The position numbers and the translations under genes were made by a program. This document shows, one piece after another, positions 1 to 8,353 of a stretch of DNA of 64,000 nt. Location of the stretch: assembly GCF_033097365.1 (NCBI RefSeq), contig NZ_AP028461.1:7874001-7938000 (forward strand), given 5' to 3'. The notes beneath the pieces were generated by a model. That model ran no database searches. It saw nothing but the letters and a program-made list of their open reading frames with translations, and was not told the origin of the DNA. The first letter of the stretch is position 1. Each line of letters opens with the position of its first letter. This stretch comes from Actinoplanes sichuanensis (GTDB lineage Bacteria > Actinomycetota > Actinomycetes > Mycobacteriales > Micromonosporaceae).

Positions 1-469
1 CCGGCGCCCAGTTGTGTCCGTTAGCGATCACCACGGCGGCGTACCGCTGCACCCGGGACGAGCCGCCACCCGTCGACTGGATCGTCACGTCCCAGCGGCC
101 GTCACCGACCGGGACGATGGACTTGACCTCCATGCCGTACCAGATGTGCTCGCCCAGACCGAAGTGCTTCGCGTAGCGCTCCAGGTACTCGAGGACCTGA
201 CTGTGGTGCGGGTAGTCGGGCCAGGTGTCCGGCATCGGGAAGTCGGGGAACTCGGTGAGCGGCCGGGACGAGATCAGATGGGTGCCGGCATAGACCGGGC
301 TGCGGTCGTGCCGCCAGTTCCAGGCGCCGCCGACCGAGGTCTCACGCTCGTAGCAGTCGACCGCGAAGCCCAGCTCACGCAGGTTCTTGATGGCGGTCAG
401 GCCGCTGGCGCCGGCGCCGACGACGCAGACGGCGCCGCCACGGTCTCCGAGGTCCGGGGAGTCTTGCAC
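1..469 (-). CDS. Flavin-containing monooxygenase, N-terminal part (cut by window edge)
   Basis: Predicted FAD/NADPH-dependent monooxygenase or ketone (Baeyer-Villiger) oxygenase. About 156 N-terminal residues lie in the window; the C-terminal part is off the left edge. The reverse-strand translation has the Rossmann FAD motif GAGASG near residue 20, followed by the family patterns VGGAWNW and ANGHNWAP. The GTG start at 469 has a GAGG Shine-Dalgarno sequence 8 bases upstream. The NADPH-binding motif and the FMO fingerprint would lie beyond the edge, so FMO versus Baeyer-Villiger enzyme cannot be separated and the substrate is unknown. Confidence 0.82.
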   Translation of the reverse strand, partial: MQDSPDLGDRGGAVCVVGAGASGLTAIKNLRELGFAVDCYERETSVGGAWNWRHDRSPVYAGTHLISSRPLTEFPDFPMPDTWPDYPHHSQVLEYLERYAKHFGLGEHIWYGMEVKSIVPVGDGRWDVTIQSTGGGSSRVQRYAAVVIANGHNWAP

Positions 470-494
470 CCGGCGATCCTCGCAGACGGCGAGC

Positions 495-1172
495 CTAGGA
501 GGAAGGGAGCAAAAGGTCCGCGACGATCGGTAAGTGATCACTCGCGACGCGTGCCTGCTCGGTCGAGATGATCTCGTAACGTTCGATGCTCACACCGGGG
601 CTGACGAAGAGCCCGTCGATGCGCCGACTGGGCGCCCCTGACGGGAAGGTGGGTTCGTCGGCCGTCGAGCCGAGCAGCCCGTCCTCGACCATCCGCCAGG
701 CGCCGCCACCCGGCCCCTCGTTGAGGTCGGCGGCCACGATCACCGGGCCGTCCAGCTTGTCCAACTCGGTCTTCCAGTGCTGCGCCTGGGACGGCCGCTC
801 GTTCGCGTCGGTGGCCAGATGCGAGCCGGAGACGGTGAAGGTGGCGCCGCGCACCGCGCCCTCGGCGAAGACGGCGCCCCGCAGGTGCCGGCCCGGGGTG
901 AGCGGGTACCGCATGCACCAGGTCCGGCGGATCGCCACCCGCAGGCTGACCAGCAGGAGATTGCCCAGCGACGGCAGGCCACCGGCCGCCACCACCAGGC
1001 CCGTCTCGGAGGCGAGCAGGGCGCATTTCTGCCGCCACCGGAACCGGCGCGGCGCCTCCTGCACGACGAGGACGTCCGGGGCCAGGTCACGGACCAGGCC
1101 GGTCAGCGCGGCCCGATCGTCCCGCAACCCGTGGACGTTGTAGCTGACCACCCGCAGCGGAACCCCGGACAT
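495..1172 (-). CDS. Endonuclease/exonuclease/phosphatase (EEP) family protein
   Basis: A 225-residue protein with the EEP metal-dependent hydrolase fold, which includes DNase I-like nucleases and phosphodiesterases/phosphatases. Visible family residues are Asn12 (SYNVHG), the metal-binding Glu39 (VQEA), His118 (GSHLATD), Asp149 and Asn151 (ADLNEG), Asp186 (RRIDGLF) and the C-terminal SDHLPIV with His213. No signal peptide or membrane segment is seen, so it should be cytoplasmic. It lies 11 bp downstream of the glucokinase gene on the same strand and is probably co-transcribed with it. The substrate (nucleic acid, phospholipid or sugar phosphate) cannot be told. Confidence 0.85.
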   Translation of the reverse strand: MSGVPLRVVSYNVHGLRDDRAALTGLVRDLAPDVLVVQEAPRRFRWRQKCALLASETGLVVAAGGLPSLGNLLLVSLRVAIRRTWCMRYPLTPGRHLRGAVFAEGAVRGATFTVSGSHLATDANERPSQAQHWKTELDKLDGPVIVAADLNEGPGGGAWRMVEDGLLGSTADEPTFPSGAPSRRIDGLFVSPGVSIERYEIISTEQARVASDHLPIVADLLLPSS

Positions 1173-1183
1173 CCCCGTCGTCC

Positions 1184-2131
1184 TCAGCCGCGCCGGGCCA
1201 GGTCGGCCGCGCCCACCACACCGGCGGCGTTACCCATCCGGGCCGCGTGGATCTCGGCGACCGGGAAGCGGTCACGGTTGGCGAGCTGTTCCCGGTAGGT
1301 CCGTTCAAGCGGCCCCATCAGCAGCGGCCCCGCGTCGATCACACCGCCGCCGATCACCATGATCTGCGGGTCCAGGCTCTGGGCGAGGTCGGCCAGCGCC
1401 ACCCCGAGCCAGTAGCCGACCTGGGCGAAGGCGTCCATCGCGACCCCGTCACCGGACCGGGCCGCCTCGGTGATCTGTCGGCCGGTGATCGCCAGGGCGT
1501 CGCCACCGGCGAGTTCGAGCAGCTTGGCGGCGCGCTCCGGCTCCTGTCGCGCGCCGGCCCGGCCGAACCGGACCAGGGCGTTGCCGCTCGCGTACTGCTC
1601 CAGGCAGCCGAGCCGCCCGCAGCCGCACGGATGCCCGTCCGGAACCGACTGGATGTGCCCGAGCTCGGCGGCGATGCCGTTGGCGCCGCGCCACAGGTTG
1701 CCGTTGACCACGATCGCACCGCCGATGCCGGTACCCACCGTGATCATCACCATCGACTCGGCGTGCTTGCCGACGCCGAACCGGAACTCCGCCCAGGCGG
1801 CGACGTTGGCGTCGTTGTCCAGCACCACGGGCAGGCCGGTGGCCTTGCCCACGTAGTCGCGCAGCGGCTCGTCCCGCCAGGCCAGGTTCGGCGCGAACAG
1901 CACCATCGAACCGGTGGCGTCGATCCACGCGGCGGCGCCGATCCCGATCGCGGTCGCCTGCGGGTACTGCTCCACCAGCTCGGCGGCCACCTCGACGATC
2001 GTGTCGCGGGTGCCGGCCGGGTCGTCCGCCGGCGTCGGCCGCCGGTTGGACGCGAGCACGTTGCCCAGCTCGTCGACGACACCACCGGCGACCTTGGTGC
2101 CGCCGACGTCGATTCCGATGGTCAGCGTCAC
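1184..2131 (-). CDS. glkA: ROK-family glucokinase
   Basis: ATP-dependent phosphorylation of glucose to glucose-6-phosphate; in Streptomyces this enzyme is also central to carbon catabolite control. The 315-residue length matches the family. It has the ATP-binding DVGGTK motif at residues 8-13, the sugar-binding DNDAN segment near 105, GTGIGGA near 133, ELGHI near 156, and the ROK zinc motif CGCGRLGC at 169-176. I start at the GTG at 2131 because GAGGGGA precedes it; a longer frame runs to 2347 but its translation is Arg/Pro/Trp-rich and overlaps the next gene. As in Streptomyces, it sits close to a MacRS-like pair. Confidence 0.93.
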   Translation of the reverse strand: MTLTIGIDVGGTKVAGGVVDELGNVLASNRRPTPADDPAGTRDTIVEVAAELVEQYPQATAIGIGAAAWIDATGSMVLFAPNLAWRDEPLRDYVGKATGLPVVLDNDANVAAWAEFRFGVGKHAESMVMITVGTGIGGAIVVNGNLWRGANGIAAELGHIQSVPDGHPCGCGRLGCLEQYASGNALVRFGRAGARQEPERAAKLLELAGGDALAITGRQITEAARSGDGVAMDAFAQVGYWLGVALADLAQSLDPQIMVIGGGVIDAGPLLMGPLERTYREQLANRDRFPVAEIHAARMGNAAGVVGAADLARRG

Positions 2132-2156
2132 GCTGCCCGTCCCCTCTGCAAACAGT

Positions 2157-3077
2157 TCACACCGCGTCGCCGGGGCGGGCGTCGTCGCCCTGGCCCGGCT
2201 CGCGGTCCTCGGGCGCCGAAGCACCCAACTCATGATCCACGCTACGGGGCTCGGCCGTGTCGTCTGCGGCCACCTCCACAGCCGTGGCCATGGCCCACAC
2301 GTCGCCACCCGTCCGTGATCCTCCGGCAACCGGGCCGGGGACTCCACGGTCCGGGGTCCCGGCCGCGCGGGCCTTCCCGGCCTGCTCAGCCGCGCGGGCG
2401 TTTCTGGCCTGCTCAGCCGCGCGGGCGGTCCTCGCCTGCTCGACGGCGCGGGCCACGGCCTCCTCGGCGGCGGCGGCCCGGGCCCGGGCGGCGGCGGCCG
2501 CCTCCCGCGCGGCGGCGGCGCTGGCGGCTCCCCACGGGTCGCTCTCCGCGTCGGGCGCGGGCGTCACGTCGGCCACGGCCGATCCCGGCTCGGCCGCCCG
2601 CGTCGCGGCGTCCGCCGACCGGGTGGCCGCGGACCAGGCGCGGTCCGACGAGGAGGGCGAGGAAGCGGCGGGCGCGGAGCCAGCAGGCGCGGAGCCAGCA
2701 GGCGCGGAGCCAGCAGGCGCGGAAGCGGCGGGCGCGGGACGGCTGCGCGGCGCCGGGGTGCGCGGGCGCTCGGCCGCCATCGACGAGAAGGCGCGCATCA
2801 GGCCGGCCACCCCGGTCGCGATGTCGCCGGCGCTGGCGGCCAGCCGCTCGGCGGTCTCCGGGCTCGGGTCACGGACCGCCGCGATCGCCTTGCAGACCGG
2901 GCACACACAGCACTCGGCGCTGCCGGTGGACAGATCGTCCCGGTTGAGCATGCCGATCAGGCCGGCGACCGACTCGCCCAGGAGACCGAACGCGTCTCCG
3001 GAGCCGCCGCCCGCCGAGGTCCGGGCGAGGATCGCCGCGACCAGCCGTTCGGCCTCCTCACGAGCTGATCCGGGCAT
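2157..3077 (-). CDS. Hypothetical Ala-rich protein with Cys cluster
   Basis: 306 residues, family not recognised with certainty. The first 100 residues look structured: an N-terminal helix followed by a Cys cluster (Cys56, Cys57, Cys59, Cys62, with a CPVC core) that could bind metal. The remainder is low-complexity Ala/Arg/Ser/Pro sequence, including a tandem 15-bp unit (near 2687-2732, encoding APAGS repeats) and 33-bp units near 2360-2440 encoding an RAAEQA-type helical repeat. GAGGGGAG precedes the ATG at 3077. It lies between the SRPBCC gene and glucokinase on the same strand, a position usually held by a variable protein in actinobacteria. Confidence 0.7.
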   Translation of the reverse strand: MPGSAREEAERLVAAILARTSAGGGSGDAFGLLGESVAGLIGMLNRDDLSTGSAECCVCPVCKAIAAVRDPSPETAERLAASAGDIATGVAGLMRAFSSMAAERPRTPAPRSRPAPAASAPAGSAPAGSAPAGSAPAASSPSSSDRAWSAATRSADAATRAAEPGSAVADVTPAPDAESDPWGAASAAAAREAAAAARARAAAAEEAVARAVEQARTARAAEQARNARAAEQAGKARAAGTPDRGVPGPVAGGSRTGGDVWAMATAVEVAADDTAEPRSVDHELGASAPEDREPGQGDDARPGDAV

Positions 3078-3101
3078 CTGGCGCTCCCCTCGGCCGGCGG
3101 C

Positions 3102-3554
3102 TCAGGCCGCGGGCAGGCTCTCGACGCGGCGCTTGAGCTCCTTCAGCGCCGTATCCATGATCATTTTCTCAGCCTTGCGGCGGAACATGCCCAGCATTCC
3201 GATCGCGAGATCCACCGCAAGGGTGTACGTCACGGTCGTACTGCCGTCCGCGTTCTCCACCAGGTCGTAGGAACCCTCCTGGGAACGCTGCGTCTTCGAC
3301 GGCTCGACCAGACTCCACTCGATCCGGGACAGATCGTCGGCGTACGCATACTCCAACGTGTACTCGTCGATCAGCACCGTGGCGTCGATCTGGAACCGCA
3401 CCTGCGCGGCGTAGTCGTCCTCGTAGCGCTCGAGGACCTCCACCCGCTTGATCGACTCCGCCCACTCCGGGTAGCGCGCGAAGTCGCAGATCACCGCCGC
3501 CACCCGGGCCAGGGGCGCATGGACCTGAATCGACTGTGTCGAGGTGTCCGCCAT
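3102..3554 (-). CDS. SRPBCC (START/Bet v1-like) family protein
   Basis: A 150-residue single-domain hydrophobic-ligand-binding protein. The N-terminus has the typical SRPBCC pattern (STQSIQVHAPLARVAAVI, then FARYPEWAESI), alternating beta strands in the middle, and a long amphipathic C-terminal helix ending RRVESLPA. An equivalent gene is present near pimB' in Mycobacterium (Rv2185c region). Function is unknown; lipid or polyketide binding is possible. The ATG at 3554 is the first Met before the domain; upstream in-frame sequence is antisense to macS and is not part of this gene. It probably heads the SRPBCC/hypothetical/glucokinase operon. Confidence 0.85.
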   Translation of the reverse strand: MADTSTQSIQVHAPLARVAAVICDFARYPEWAESIKRVEVLERYEDDYAAQVRFQIDATVLIDEYTLEYAYADDLSRIEWSLVEPSKTQRSQEGSYDLVENADGSTTVTYTLAVDLAIGMLGMFRRKAEKMIMDTALKELKRRVESLPAA

Positions 3555-3679
3555 GTACGCGAGGCTACCCGCCGGGCACGACCGATCGCGCGGCCGGGGC
3601 GGCGTCCGTCCGAGGTACCCCCGGGGATGTGACACCCGGCCGGGCAACGCTCCGACGAGCCGATGTCGGCCCCTCCCGA

Positions 3680-3685
3680 TACCAT
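3680..3685 (+). promoter_or_regulatory. -10 element (TACCAT) for a leaderless macS-like gene
   Basis: TACCAT fits the TANNNT consensus and ends 7 bases before the GTG at 3693. That places the transcription start at or next to the start codon. No Shine-Dalgarno sequence is visible and no convincing -35 box is seen. Confidence 0.5.
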
Positions 3686-3692
3686 CCGTCAC

Positions 3693-5369
3693 GTGCCAGC
3701 ACTCGCCAGTGGTTCCGTGCGCATCCGACCGGCCGAAGCCGCGGCCCGCGCCGTCATGCTCGTGCTGGTCGCCGCCCTGACCTACGCGTTCACCGGCAGC
3801 GCCGCCCAGCTCGGCTGGATCGCCCTGTTGGCGGTCGCGGCCGCGCCCTCCTTCCTGGCCCGCGGGCACGCCGTGCTGGCCCCGCTCGGGCGGTTCGGCG
3901 AGGTCCTGGTGACCTGCCTGGCCGCCGGTTCGGTCGCCGACGCGGCGGATGTGGCGGGCCGGGTCACCAACGGCTTCGGCGCCGAGGCGGTCCTGCCCTA
4001 CCTCGCCGTGCCGCTGCTCACCGCGGCCCTGCGGCGCCGCCAGGCCGAGGGCATGGCGCTGCTCGGGGTGTCCGCCGTCACCATGGCGGTCAGCGGCTTC
4101 GCCTTCGGCACGCTGGAGGGGGGCTACTACGCCGTCTGCGTCCAGTGGCTGGTGCAGGGCGCGATCATCACCTTCGCCACCGAGACGATGCGGCAGCTGC
4201 TCCAGCCGCCGGATCCGACCCCGCAGCCCTATGCCGAGGCCACCCGCCTGCTGACCCAGCTGCGCAGTGTGGCCCGCTCGCTGCCGGGCGCCACCCTCGA
4301 CCCGGGCGGCATCTCCGAGCATCTGCTGGAGGAGTTGCGCGTGGTCGCGCCGGGGCACCGGGCGGCGGTGCTGTCGGCCAGCGGCGGCGGCCGGCTGGTG
4401 GTGCTGGCGCAGACCGGCGCGGAGCGGGTCGACTGGGAGACCACGCTCGACGCCGATTCCGGCATCGCCGACGCCTGGGCGACCCAGCAGCCGCAGACGG
4501 CGAGCCGGTCCCAGGCGCGCAGTCATCCGGGGGGCGACGTGTCCTCGCTGGTGGTGCCGCTGGTCGCCGGGGTGCGCACGATCGGGCTGGTCATCCTGGA
4601 GACGGATGCCTCCGGGGCGTACCCGTCCGCGGTGGTCCAGGCGGTGACCGAGGTGACCGGCCCGGCCTCGCTGCGGCTGGAGGCCGCCCTGCTCTTCGAC
4701 GACGTGCGCTCCCTGGCCACCAACGAGGAGCGCCAGCGTCTGGCCCGGGAGATCCACGACGGCGTGGCCCAGGAGCTGGTGATGGTCGGCTACGGCATCG
4801 ACAACGCGCAGGCGACGCTGCCGGAGGGGGCCGAGGAGACCGCCGAGGAGCTGCGCACGCTGCGGGCCGAGGTGACCCGGGTGATCACCGAGCTGCGGCT
4901 GAGCCTGTTCGAGCTGCGGTCCGAGGTCGATCGCAACGGCGGCCTGGCCGCGGCCATCGCGGAGTATGCGCGGACCCTGGGCACCAGCGCCGGCCTGCGG
5001 GTGCACTTCACGTTCGACGAGTCGACGGCCCGGTTGCCCGCCGCGACCGAGGCCGAGCTGCTCCGGATCGCCCAGGAGGCGATCACCAACGCACGCAAGC
5101 ACGCGGGCGCCTCGAACCTGTGGGTGACCTGCACCGTCGACCCGCCTTACGCCGAGATCGAAGTGTCCGACGACGGCAAGGGGTTCGCAGACACGCGACC
5201 TGACGGCCGATACGGTCTTACCATCATGGCGGAACGCGCCGAACGCATCCGAGGCCGACTCAAGATCACGCCGCGACACCCCAGCGGGACAACCGTCGCT
5301 GTAGTGCTCGGAACACCGCCTCGGCGCGATAGCGTGCGGGATAGCGTTTCAGCTCCAGAAGGGGAGTAA
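3693..5369 (+). CDS. macS: MacS-family sensor histidine kinase
   Basis: Membrane sensor kinase of about 558 residues. The first 165 residues contain about five hydrophobic segments, followed by a GAF-like region (about 200-330), a HisKA_3 dimerisation domain with phosphoacceptor His355 in AREIHDG, and a HATPase_c domain with the N-box AQEAITNARKHA and DDGKGF. It phosphorylates the MacR-like regulator encoded 7 bp downstream. The assignment to MacS rests on architecture plus location near glkA, as for SCO2120/SCO2121 in Streptomyces coelicolor, where MacRS affects morphogenesis and antibiotic production. I chose the GTG at 3693 because a TANNNT box lies 7 bases upstream; an in-frame ATG at 3663 is possible. 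Confidence 0.86.
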   Translation: MPALASGSVRIRPAEAAARAVMLVLVAALTYAFTGSAAQLGWIALLAVAAAPSFLARGHAVLAPLGRFGEVLVTCLAAGSVADAADVAGRVTNGFGAEAVLPYLAVPLLTAALRRRQAEGMALLGVSAVTMAVSGFAFGTLEGGYYAVCVQWLVQGAIITFATETMRQLLQPPDPTPQPYAEATRLLTQLRSVARSLPGATLDPGGISEHLLEELRVVAPGHRAAVLSASGGGRLVVLAQTGAERVDWETTLDADSGIADAWATQQPQTASRSQARSHPGGDVSSLVVPLVAGVRTIGLVILETDASGAYPSAVVQAVTEVTGPASLRLEAALLFDDVRSLATNEERQRLAREIHDGVAQELVMVGYGIDNAQATLPEGAEETAEELRTLRAEVTRVITELRLSLFELRSEVDRNGGLAAAIAEYARTLGTSAGLRVHFTFDESTARLPAATEAELLRIAQEAITNARKHAGASNLWVTCTVDPPYAEIEVSDDGKGFADTRPDGRYGLTIMAERAERIRGRLKITPRHPSGTTVAVVLGTPPRRDSVRDSVSAPEGE

Positions 5370-5376
5370 CCCGAGC

Positions 5377-6045
5377 ATGTCGACCAGTCCTGCGCCGACG
5401 ACGCGCACCAAGGTCCTCCTTGTCGACGATCACGATCTGATCCGTAAGGGGCTGCGACACGCATTCGAGCGCGACCGTCAGTTCGAGGTCGTCGGCGAGG
5501 CCGCCACGGCGGCGGAAGCGGTGCGCCAGGCCGGCGCACTCCAGCCGGATGTCGTGATCATGGACCTGCGCCTGCCCGACGGCAGTGGCCTGGAGGCGAC
5601 CCGCGCCCTGCGGAAGAACAACGCCAACATGGGCATCGTGGTCCTCACCATGTATGCCGGTGATGACCAGCTCTTCGGCGCTCTCGAGGCCGGGGCCAGC
5701 GCGTTCGTGCCGAAAACCGCCCCGGCGGACGAGGTCGTGGCGGCTGCCCGGCATGCGGCGTCGGCGCCCAGCGCGTTCACCGCGGCCGATCTGGCCGAGG
5801 CCATGAAGAGGCGTCTCGCCCCGTCCGGCCCGCAGCTCTCGCCGCGTGAGGGTCAGGTGCTGCGTCTGCTGGCCGACGGCATGAGTGTCGCCGGCATCGC
5901 CAAGCAGCTGTTCGTGTCGGAGTCGACGGCGAAGACCCACATCTCGAAGCTCTACGAGAAGCTGGGGGCGGCCAACCGGGCCCAGGCGCTCATGACGGCG
6001 CTGCGGCTGGGTCTGCTGGAAGCGCCGGACGCCCCCAAGTTCTAG
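5377..6045 (+). CDS. macR: MacR-like NarL/LuxR response regulator
   Basis: A 222-residue DNA-binding response regulator. The receiver domain has the acidic pair Asp17-Asp18, phosphoacceptor Asp63 (IMDLRLPDG), Thr91 and the conserved Lys113. The C-terminal LuxR helix-turn-helix runs from about 157 to 215 (LSPREGQVLRLLADG, then VSESTAKTHISKLYEKLG). It follows macS by 7 bp with a GGGGAG site inside the end of macS, indicating translational coupling. Its TAG stop lies inside a TCTAGA palindrome. The gene name is by synteny; targets cannot be read from this window. Confidence 0.88.
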   Translation: MSTSPAPTTRTKVLLVDDHDLIRKGLRHAFERDRQFEVVGEAATAAEAVRQAGALQPDVVIMDLRLPDGSGLEATRALRKNNANMGIVVLTMYAGDDQLFGALEAGASAFVPKTAPADEVVAAARHAASAPSAFTAADLAEAMKRRLAPSGPQLSPREGQVLRLLADGMSVAGIAKQLFVSESTAKTHISKLYEKLGAANRAQALMTALRLGLLEAPDAPKF

Positions 6046-6051
6046 ACAGAT

Positions 6052-6474
6052 CTAGACAGATTCGGCGTTTCTGTATTTCAGACGCCGAATCAAGATATAC
6101 GTCTCGCAGCCTAGGCAAAGTCCGAAAGCTGCGTTGAGAAACGCGGCGAGCAGCCCGAAGGCTGCCGCCGTGATGCCGACCGCGCTCACCCCGGTGAGAT
6201 AGCCCGCGGCGGAGACGGCCAGGAAGGTGAAGCCCACGAGTTGGGCGAACCGCACGGGGGCGGCCGGCTCGCGCTCGGTGGGCGGACCGAGGCGCGGCAG
6301 CAGCACGGCCCGGAAGATCAGCGGATAGGGTCCGCGGCGCGGGTCCCAGGCGGTGATCGCGAAGACGACCGCCTGGACGAGGGCGAGCAGGCCCGAGCCG
6401 GTGATCAGCACGAGCGCGATGACGATGGTGGTGAGAACTGCGGCGAAGCGCTGGCCGCGGGGGTCGAGTTCCAT
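6052..6474 (-). CDS. DUF4395 membrane protein
   Basis: A 140-residue integral membrane protein with about four hydrophobic segments and the DUF4395 signature near the C-terminus (AFLNAAFGLCLGCETY). Members are commonly encoded next to a thioredoxin-like protein and may be a membrane thiol/disulfide partner; the two Cys in CLGC could be redox active. Here a thioredoxin-like gene is found at 8331-8777, with a MarR/MFS pair between. The ATG at 6474 begins MELDPRG, directly before the first hydrophobic helix; upstream in-frame sequence overlaps the MarR gene. Confidence 0.82.
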   Translation of the reverse strand: MELDPRGQRFAAVLTTIVIALVLITGSGLLALVQAVVFAITAWDPRRGPYPLIFRAVLLPRLGPPTEREPAAPVRFAQLVGFTFLAVSAAGYLTGVSAVGITAAAFGLLAAFLNAAFGLCLGCETYILIRRLKYRNAESV

Positions 6475-6482
6475 GGAGCCTA

Positions 6483-6977
6483 TTATTCCTCCAGGGAAAG
6501 TAGGACTTTCCGCAGCAGTCCGTTGAGCTGCGTCAACTCCTCGAAATCGAGTGCGGCGAGAGCCCGTTGGTCGACCGCCATGCCCTTGAAGATGTATTTG
6601 CTCCACATTTCCCGACCCTTCTGCGTGGGTCGGACGATCACCCGGCGCCGGTCGGTGCCGTCGATCTGACGCGTGATCAGACCCGCCTCGTCGAGGCGGT
6701 CGAGCCGGCTGGTCACCGCCGCCCGGGTCACGTTCAACGCCTCGGCGAGTTGCGCCGGGGTCGCCTCGGTCGGCCACGGCTGCACCATCAGCACATGCAG
6801 GGTCTTGTAGTCCTGCACGGTGAAGCCGTCGTTGAAGATCGCCAGGTCAGCCCGGTCGATCCACCGCTGGATGAACTTCATCCGGACCAGGGCGCCCTCG
6901 ACCTCGGGGGCGAAGGCGGGCTCGTTCTTCCAGAAACTCGCCCACCGGGCGACGTGCTGGTCGACGCTGTCTTCCAT
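6483..6977 (-). CDS. MarR-family transcriptional regulator
   Basis: A 164-residue winged-helix regulator. The core has PAQLAEALNVTRAAVTSRLD as recognition helices and the wing motif RQIDGTDRRRVIV, both diagnostic for MarR. It is divergent from an MFS exporter gene, the usual arrangement in which the regulator represses the pump and itself until a ligand binds. A perfect inverted repeat in the 68-bp gap is the likely operator. The ligand is unknown. The gene ends 8 bp before the DUF4395 start, so the two may share a transcript. Confidence 0.9.
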   Translation of the reverse strand: MEDSVDQHVARWASFWKNEPAFAPEVEGALVRMKFIQRWIDRADLAIFNDGFTVQDYKTLHVLMVQPWPTEATPAQLAEALNVTRAAVTSRLDRLDEAGLITRQIDGTDRRRVIVRPTQKGREMWSKYIFKGMAVDQRALAALDFEELTQLNGLLRKVLLSLEE

Positions 6978-7000
6978 GGCCCCATTCTGCCACCCGTCTG

Positions 7001-7020
7001 ACTATTCGATTGCTAATAGT
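7001..7020. promoter_or_regulatory. Candidate MarR operator (ACTATT-N8-AATAGT)
   Basis: A perfect 6-bp inverted repeat with 8-bp spacing, 20 bp in total, in the short AT-rich gap between the divergent MarR and MFS genes. Size and position match MarR-family operators that overlap both promoters. Binding is inferred, not shown. Confidence 0.55.
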
Positions 7021-7045
7021 TAGACGCTGAACTAATGTCCCCGCC

Positions 7046-8353
7046 ATGACCCGTGACTTCCGGCTGCTCGCGATCGGCCAGGGCTTCTCCTGGCTCGGTA
7101 ACGCCTTCCAGACCGTGGCCCTCGCCGTCGCCGTCATCGCCACCGGTGGCGGCGCCCGCGACTTCGGCCTGGTGATGGCGACGAACATCCTCACGCTGCT
7201 GGCCGGCACACTCTTCGGCGGCATCTGGGCCGACCGGCTCCAACCCCGGCGGGTCATGGTCGCCTCCGACCTGATCCGCTTCCTCGCCACCGCCGGCATC
7301 GCCGCCATGTTCGCCACCGACGGCTACCACCTGGCCCTGCTCTGCGCCCTCACCGTCGTCTCGGCCGGCGCCGGCAGTTTCTTCAGCCCGGCCATGAGCT
7401 CGCTCAAACCCCTGCTCGTTCCGGCCGAGGACCGGCAGAGGGCGAACGCGACGCTCAGCCTGCTCCAATCGGCGTGCGGCGTGGCCGGTCCGGCCACCGC
7501 GGGCATCACCGTCGCCGCCTTCGGCGCGCCGGCCGGATTCACCATCAACTCGGTCAGCTTCCTCATCTCCCTGGTCGCCGCCGCGATGATCCGGGTACGG
7601 GCTCCGCGCGGCCCGCGTACCCCCATGCTGGGAGAATTGGCCGCCGGACTGCGGGAGATCCGCAGCCGCGACTGGCTGCTGGCCAACCTGCTCGGCGCCA
7701 CCAGCTACCACATCGCCAACGGCGTGATCCTGGTCCTCGTCCCGTTGGTGGCGATGGAACGGCTCGGTGGCGCGCACGCGATCGGGTGGATCGCCGCCGC
7801 CGAGGGACTGGGTGGCGTGATCGGCTCGGCGATCGGCATGCGGTTCCGCCCGCGGCGGCTCCTACTCGCCGGCCTCTTGGCGCTGCCGCTGATGTCGGTG
7901 TGGGCGTTCTCCTACGTCTGGCCCGGCACCCTGGCCGCCATCATGATCGGCGCCGTGATCGGGTACGCCGGCCTGCTCTTCTACGACGTCGCCTGGGACA
8001 CCTCACTCCAGGAGAACGTGCCGCACCGGTTCCTCGGGCGGGTCGCCTCGTGGGACTACCTGGCCTCGTTCCTGGCGATGCCGGTGGGCAACATGATGGC
8101 CGACCCGCTGGCCGACCGGTTCGGCATCGACCGGGTGCTGACCGCGTGCGCGTGTGTGCTGCTCACGGCTGCGGTCGCGATGCTCGCGGTGCCCGGCTCC
8201 CGGCGCCTGACCCGCACCGGCCGGCCGGCCGAGGATTCCGATCGGGACCTGCCGCCCAGCGACTCGACACCGGCCGTGGATTCCGGCCGGGACCTGCCGC
8301 CCAGCGACCCGACGCCGGCCGCGGTCCTGGTCAGCGACCCGCACCGGGACTAG
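7046..8353 (+). CDS. MFS transporter (probable drug exporter)
   Basis: A 435-residue major facilitator protein with about 10-12 hydrophobic helices over the first 395 residues. It has the MFS motif-A-like loop GGIWADRLQPRR between helices 2 and 3 and a second DRFG near residue 360. It belongs to the MFS_3/enterobactin-exporter-like group common as drug efflux pumps. The C-terminal 40 residues are a cytoplasmic Pro/Asp tail made of two copies of a 45-bp unit (8234-8278 and 8279-8323, about DSGRDLPPSDPTPA). Regulation is probably by the divergent MarR protein. Its 3' end overlaps the convergent thioredoxin-like gene by 23 bp. Confidence 0.88.
   Translation: MTRDFRLLAIGQGFSWLGNAFQTVALAVAVIATGGGARDFGLVMATNILTLLAGTLFGGIWADRLQPRRVMVASDLIRFLATAGIAAMFATDGYHLALLCALTVVSAGAGSFFSPAMSSLKPLLVPAEDRQRANATLSLLQSACGVAGPATAGITVAAFGAPAGFTINSVSFLISLVAAAMIRVRAPRGPRTPMLGELAAGLREIRSRDWLLANLLGATSYHIANGVILVLVPLVAMERLGGAHAIGWIAAAEGLGGVIGSAIGMRFRPRRLLLAGLLALPLMSVWAFSYVWPGTLAAIMIGAVIGYAGLLFYDVAWDTSLQENVPHRFLGRVASWDYLASFLAMPVGNMMADPLADRFGIDRVLTACACVLLTAAVAMLAVPGSRRLTRTGRPAEDSDRDLPPSDSTPAVDSGRDLPPSDPTPAAVLVSDPHRD

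Noticed and set aside
3555..5279. Minus-strand in-frame extension of the SRPBCC gene
   Set aside because: It runs antisense through macS with Arg/Gly/Gln-rich sequence; the SRPBCC domain starts cleanly at ATG 3554.
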